In this document: in pieces, positions 5,897-7,645 of the stretch
How positions within the stretch are numbered: the stretch's first letter is position 1
Layout of the letters: every line of letters starts with the position of its first letter
DNA from: an uncultured Collinsella sp.
Lineage (GTDB): Bacteria; Actinomycetota; Coriobacteriia; Coriobacteriales; Coriobacteriaceae
Assembly (NCBI GenBank): GCA_937989795.1
Contig: CALKBB010000295.1
Coordinates: 1-7,645 of the forward strand
Reading direction: 5' to 3'
DNA length: 7,645 nucleotides
Notes under the pieces: model-generated
The model's input: only the letters and a program-made list of their open reading frames with translations
The model's database searches: none
What the model was told of the DNA's origin: nothing
Position numbers and translations under genes: made by a program

Positions 5897-6583
5897 TTAC
5901 GCCTCAAGCGCAGCCTTGAACCAACTTGTAATACTCGTGGGGTGCGTGATGGCGGTGCCGACGACAACGGCCCACGCGCCGGCGTCGATTGCAGCGCGAG
6001 CCTCCTCGGGCGTATGCACGCGACCCTCGCAAATGATGGGAAGGCCGGGAAATTCCTCGGTCGCCTGACGCAGGAGCGGCAGGTCGGGGCCATCGGCCAT
6101 GGTGCAGTCGATGGCGGCGACACCGTGAGAGAGTGTGGTGGATACCAGGTCGAAGCCCATATCAACCGCACGGCGAATGTCCTCGATGGTGGCACAATCC
6201 GCCATCAGGAGCACACCCTCCTCGTGCAGCGGGCGGAAGGTGTCCTCGACCGACTTGCCATCGGGACGCGGACGATCGGTGGCGTCGATCGCCACGATAT
6301 CGGCACCCGCAGCAACGCAGGCGCGAGCGTGACGCAGCGTCGGCGTGATGTAAACGCCCTCGTGCCCATCCTTCCACAGACCGATGACGGGAACCTCACA
6401 GCGACCCTTAATGGCGGCAATGTCGGCAAGGCCCTGGCAGCGAATGGCGGCGGCGCCGCCAAGCTCGCAAGCGCGAGACATTTGAGCCATGGTCTCGGGC
6501 GTACGAAGCGGCTCGCCCATATACGCCTGAACGCTCACGACGAGCTTGCCCTTCAGGGACTGGATCAAAGGATCAACGGTCAT
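5897..6583 (-). CDS. nanE: N-acetylmannosamine-6-phosphate 2-epimerase, 228 aa
   Basis: Converts ManNAc-6-phosphate to GlcNAc-6-phosphate, the step that joins sialic acid or ManNAc breakdown to amino-sugar catabolism; a cytosolic TIM-barrel enzyme. Seen: the N-terminal strand LVVSVQA (14-20), GGAAAIRCQG (42-51), catalytic lysine Lys71 in GLWK, DATDRPRP (100-107), and EGRVHTPEEA (186-195) with the catalytic Glu186, followed by the phosphate-binding VVVGTAITHP (206-215). Length is normal. The start is ATG 6583-6581 (MTVDPLIQSLKGKLVVSVQA), preceded by GAAAGG at 6595-6600 with a long 11-base spacing, the same arrangement as pgk. A GTG at 6622 in the same frame lies inside the hairpin arm and is rejected. 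It follows a ROK kinase of likely matching pathway and is followed by a terminator. Confidence 0.95.
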   Translation of the reverse strand: MTVDPLIQSLKGKLVVSVQAYMGEPLRTPETMAQMSRACELGGAAAIRCQGLADIAAIKGRCEVPVIGLWKDGHEGVYITPTLRHARACVAAGADIVAIDATDRPRPDGKSVEDTFRPLHEEGVLLMADCATIEDIRRAVDMGFDLVSTTLSHGVAAIDCTMADGPDLPLLRQATEEFPGLPIICEGRVHTPEEARAAIDAGAWAVVVGTAITHPTSITSWFKAALEA

Positions 6584-6608
6584 GTTCGACTCAACCTTTC
6601 TCAAAACA

Positions 6609-6706
6609 GCCTTCTGAGACACCGCACCTTGACGTTCAAACCGTCGCTCGCGTACCGAAGTACGCTTCGCTCCTCTTTCACGTCAATCTGCGGCACCTCA
6701 GAAGGC
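6609..6706 (-). repeat. Large imperfect inverted repeat / candidate structured RNA between nanK and nanE
   Basis: Ten perfect pairs (6609-6618 with 6697-6706) are followed by three G-U wobbles (6619-6621 with 6694-6696), five pairs (6622-6626 with 6689-6693), a 2x2 internal loop, and seven pairs (6629-6635 with 6680-6686). Further in there is a purine-rich internal loop, then a 6-bp hairpin (6650-6655 with 6660-6665) capped by UUCG closed by C-G on the minus strand. The wobbles pair only in minus-strand RNA, the sense of the flanking genes. Only a weak TGTTTTG follows, so it is not a typical terminator. It may be a palindromic repeat, a MITE-like remnant or a leader RNA of nanE; I do not recognise it with certainty. 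Confidence 0.7.
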
Positions 6707-6723
6707 GCACTTGGTAGTTATGT

Positions 6724-7645
6724 TTACTTCAACGATGCAAGAAGGTGTTCGGCGGCACCGATGAGCGGCGCGTCGCCCTCCAGAGAGCCGATGAGAATCG
6801 GCGTGTCCTGAAGCGGGTCGAGCGCCTGGCTGGCATAGCCCTCGTGCACCGAGTCCTTCCACGTCTGTGAACGCCAATCGGGGCCTTGGTGAATCACGCC
6901 GCCCGAAAGCACGATGACCTCAGGGTCCAGGATGTTAGCGAGCGAGCCCAGGCTGGCGCCCAGCGCAAAGCCGGCGTCATGAATGACCTCGGTCGCCTTT
7001 GCGTCGCCTGCGCGGCACAGGTCGTTCACGTCACGGCCGACCGAAGGACGGCTGGGGTCGACGCGGCCAAAACGCTCATCGTACATGCGCCCGATTGATG
7101 TTCCGGAAGCAACCGACTCCAGATGGCCGGAACGCCCGCAGGCGCAGGGAATGCCGGCGGCAGCCGAGCACTCGATGTGGCCCATATGGCCGGCAGCACC
7201 ATGGAAGCCCTGCATCACGCGGCCGTTCTCGACATATGCGCCGCCGATGCCCGTACCGATGCCCAAACACAAGACGGAGAACTTGCCCTTGCCGACGCCC
7301 CAGTGGGCCTCGCCCAGAGCATGAGCCTGCACGTCGCCTACAACGGCAACGGGAAGGCCGAGGTCCTCGCGCAGACGCGGCCCCAACTGAACACCGGACC
7401 AGCCGGGCATAATCTCATTGGCATACGCGATGGCGCCCGTCTTGGGGTCGACGACACCGGCAGCGCCGATGCCAACTCCGAGGACCTCGACATCGGGATT
7501 TGCCTCAAGAGCTGCCTTGATAGACGCCTCGATGCGCTGGAAGACTGCTTCGCCACCCTCCTGGGCCTCGGTGGGAACCTCAGCCTCAAAAACGGGATGG
7601 GGCACACCGCCATCAGCCGGATACTCCATGATGGCAGTCGCGATC
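6724..7645 (-). CDS. ROK-family sugar kinase, probable N-acetylmannosamine kinase (5' end outside window)
   Basis: ROK kinases phosphorylate hexoses or N-acetylhexosamines with ATP. The frame is open to the window edge and reads IATAIMEY at the start; the missing N-terminus should contain the DxGGTK phosphate loop, so only about a dozen residues are lost. Counting from the Met at 7629: GAAGVVD (55-61), a GDVQAHALGE segment with the likely catalytic Asp99, GIGTGIGGAY (123-132), AGHMGH (146-151), the zinc site CACGRSGHLE (162-171), and the C-terminal VIVLSGGVI (238-246). There is no N-terminal helix-turn-helix room, so it is a kinase, not a NagC-type repressor. AGHxGH resembles E. coli NanK, where glucokinases have AGExGH. 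With nanE next downstream, ManNAc is the best substrate guess; glucose or GlcNAc are alternatives. A nanK symbol would be inference only. Confidence 0.85.
   Translation of the reverse strand, partial: IATAIMEYPADGGVPHPVFEAEVPTEAQEGGEAVFQRIEASIKAALEANPDVEVLGVGIGAAGVVDPKTGAIAYANEIMPGWSGVQLGPRLREDLGLPVAVVGDVQAHALGEAHWGVGKGKFSVLCLGIGTGIGGAYVENGRVMQGFHGAAGHMGHIECSAAAGIPCACGRSGHLESVASGTSIGRMYDERFGRVDPSRPSVGRDVNDLCRAGDAKATEVIHDAGFALGASLGSLANILDPEVIVLSGGVIHQGPDWRSQTWKDSVHEGYASQALDPLQDTPILIGSLEGDAPLIGAAEHLLASLK

Noticed and set aside
6584..6622. GTG at 6622 as an upstream nanE start (13 extra residues)
   Set aside because: The codon sits in the arm of the hairpin and has no spaced Shine-Dalgarno, and the added residues are not typical of NanE; ATG 6583 gives the standard N-terminus.
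6680..6686. TTGACG in the large hairpin as a -35 box for nanE
   Set aside because: The hexamer 17 bases downstream is GTACTT, which is not a -10, and the bases belong to a paired stem block.
4911..6811. Plus-strand open frames of 301 and 319 codons opposite rapZ and nanE
   Set aside because: Same cause. The 319-codon frame also passes straight through the hairpin between nanE and the kinase, which no real gene explains, and the minus-strand genes here carry complete family motifs.

Overview
All eight protein genes in this window lie on the minus strand, so transcription runs from high to low coordinates. The sequence is GC-rich in its genes. Protein flavour and gene order point to an actinobacterium, most likely a gut member of the Coriobacteriia (Collinsella-like). 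That placement is inference from gene order and sequence style; no database was searched.

In the direction of transcription there are three blocks. (1) Amino-sugar block (7645-5897): a ROK-family sugar kinase cut by the window edge, probably N-acetylmannosamine kinase, then N-acetylmannosamine-6-phosphate 2-epimerase (nanE). Together they would turn ManNAc, from sialic acid breakdown, into GlcNAc-6-phosphate. The 140-base gap between them holds a large imperfect hairpin of about 98 bases (6609-6706) with a UUCG-capped tip; it matches no element I can name and is the most unusual thing here. (2) Regulatory block (5798-3942): rapZ and whiA, 6 bases apart, preceded by an intrinsic terminator that ends almost at the rapZ ribosome binding site. 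The gene that usually sits between them (glmR/yvcK) is absent. (3) Lower glycolysis block (3748-1): gap, then pgk, tpiA and the start of gpmI. pgk/tpiA overlap by 8 bases and tpiA/gpmI are 5 bases apart, so these three form one operon. gap is separated from pgk by an intrinsic terminator and a second hairpin.

The 193-base region upstream of gap is AT-rich and carries a candidate promoter and two operator-like inverted repeats, one an 18-bp near-palindrome centred on CpG as in LacI-family operators. The layout suggests gap is transcribed at high level with regulation, and pgk-tpiA-gpmI is fed by partial readthrough or by a weak promoter near the terminator.

The order rapZ-whiA-gap-pgk-tpi is the actinobacterial arrangement, but with glmR missing and gpmI attached after tpiA as in Firmicutes. 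No stretch longer than 300 bases lacks a gene. I saw no tRNA, rRNA, CRISPR array, insertion sequence or phage gene. The most distinctive material is non-coding structure in the gaps.
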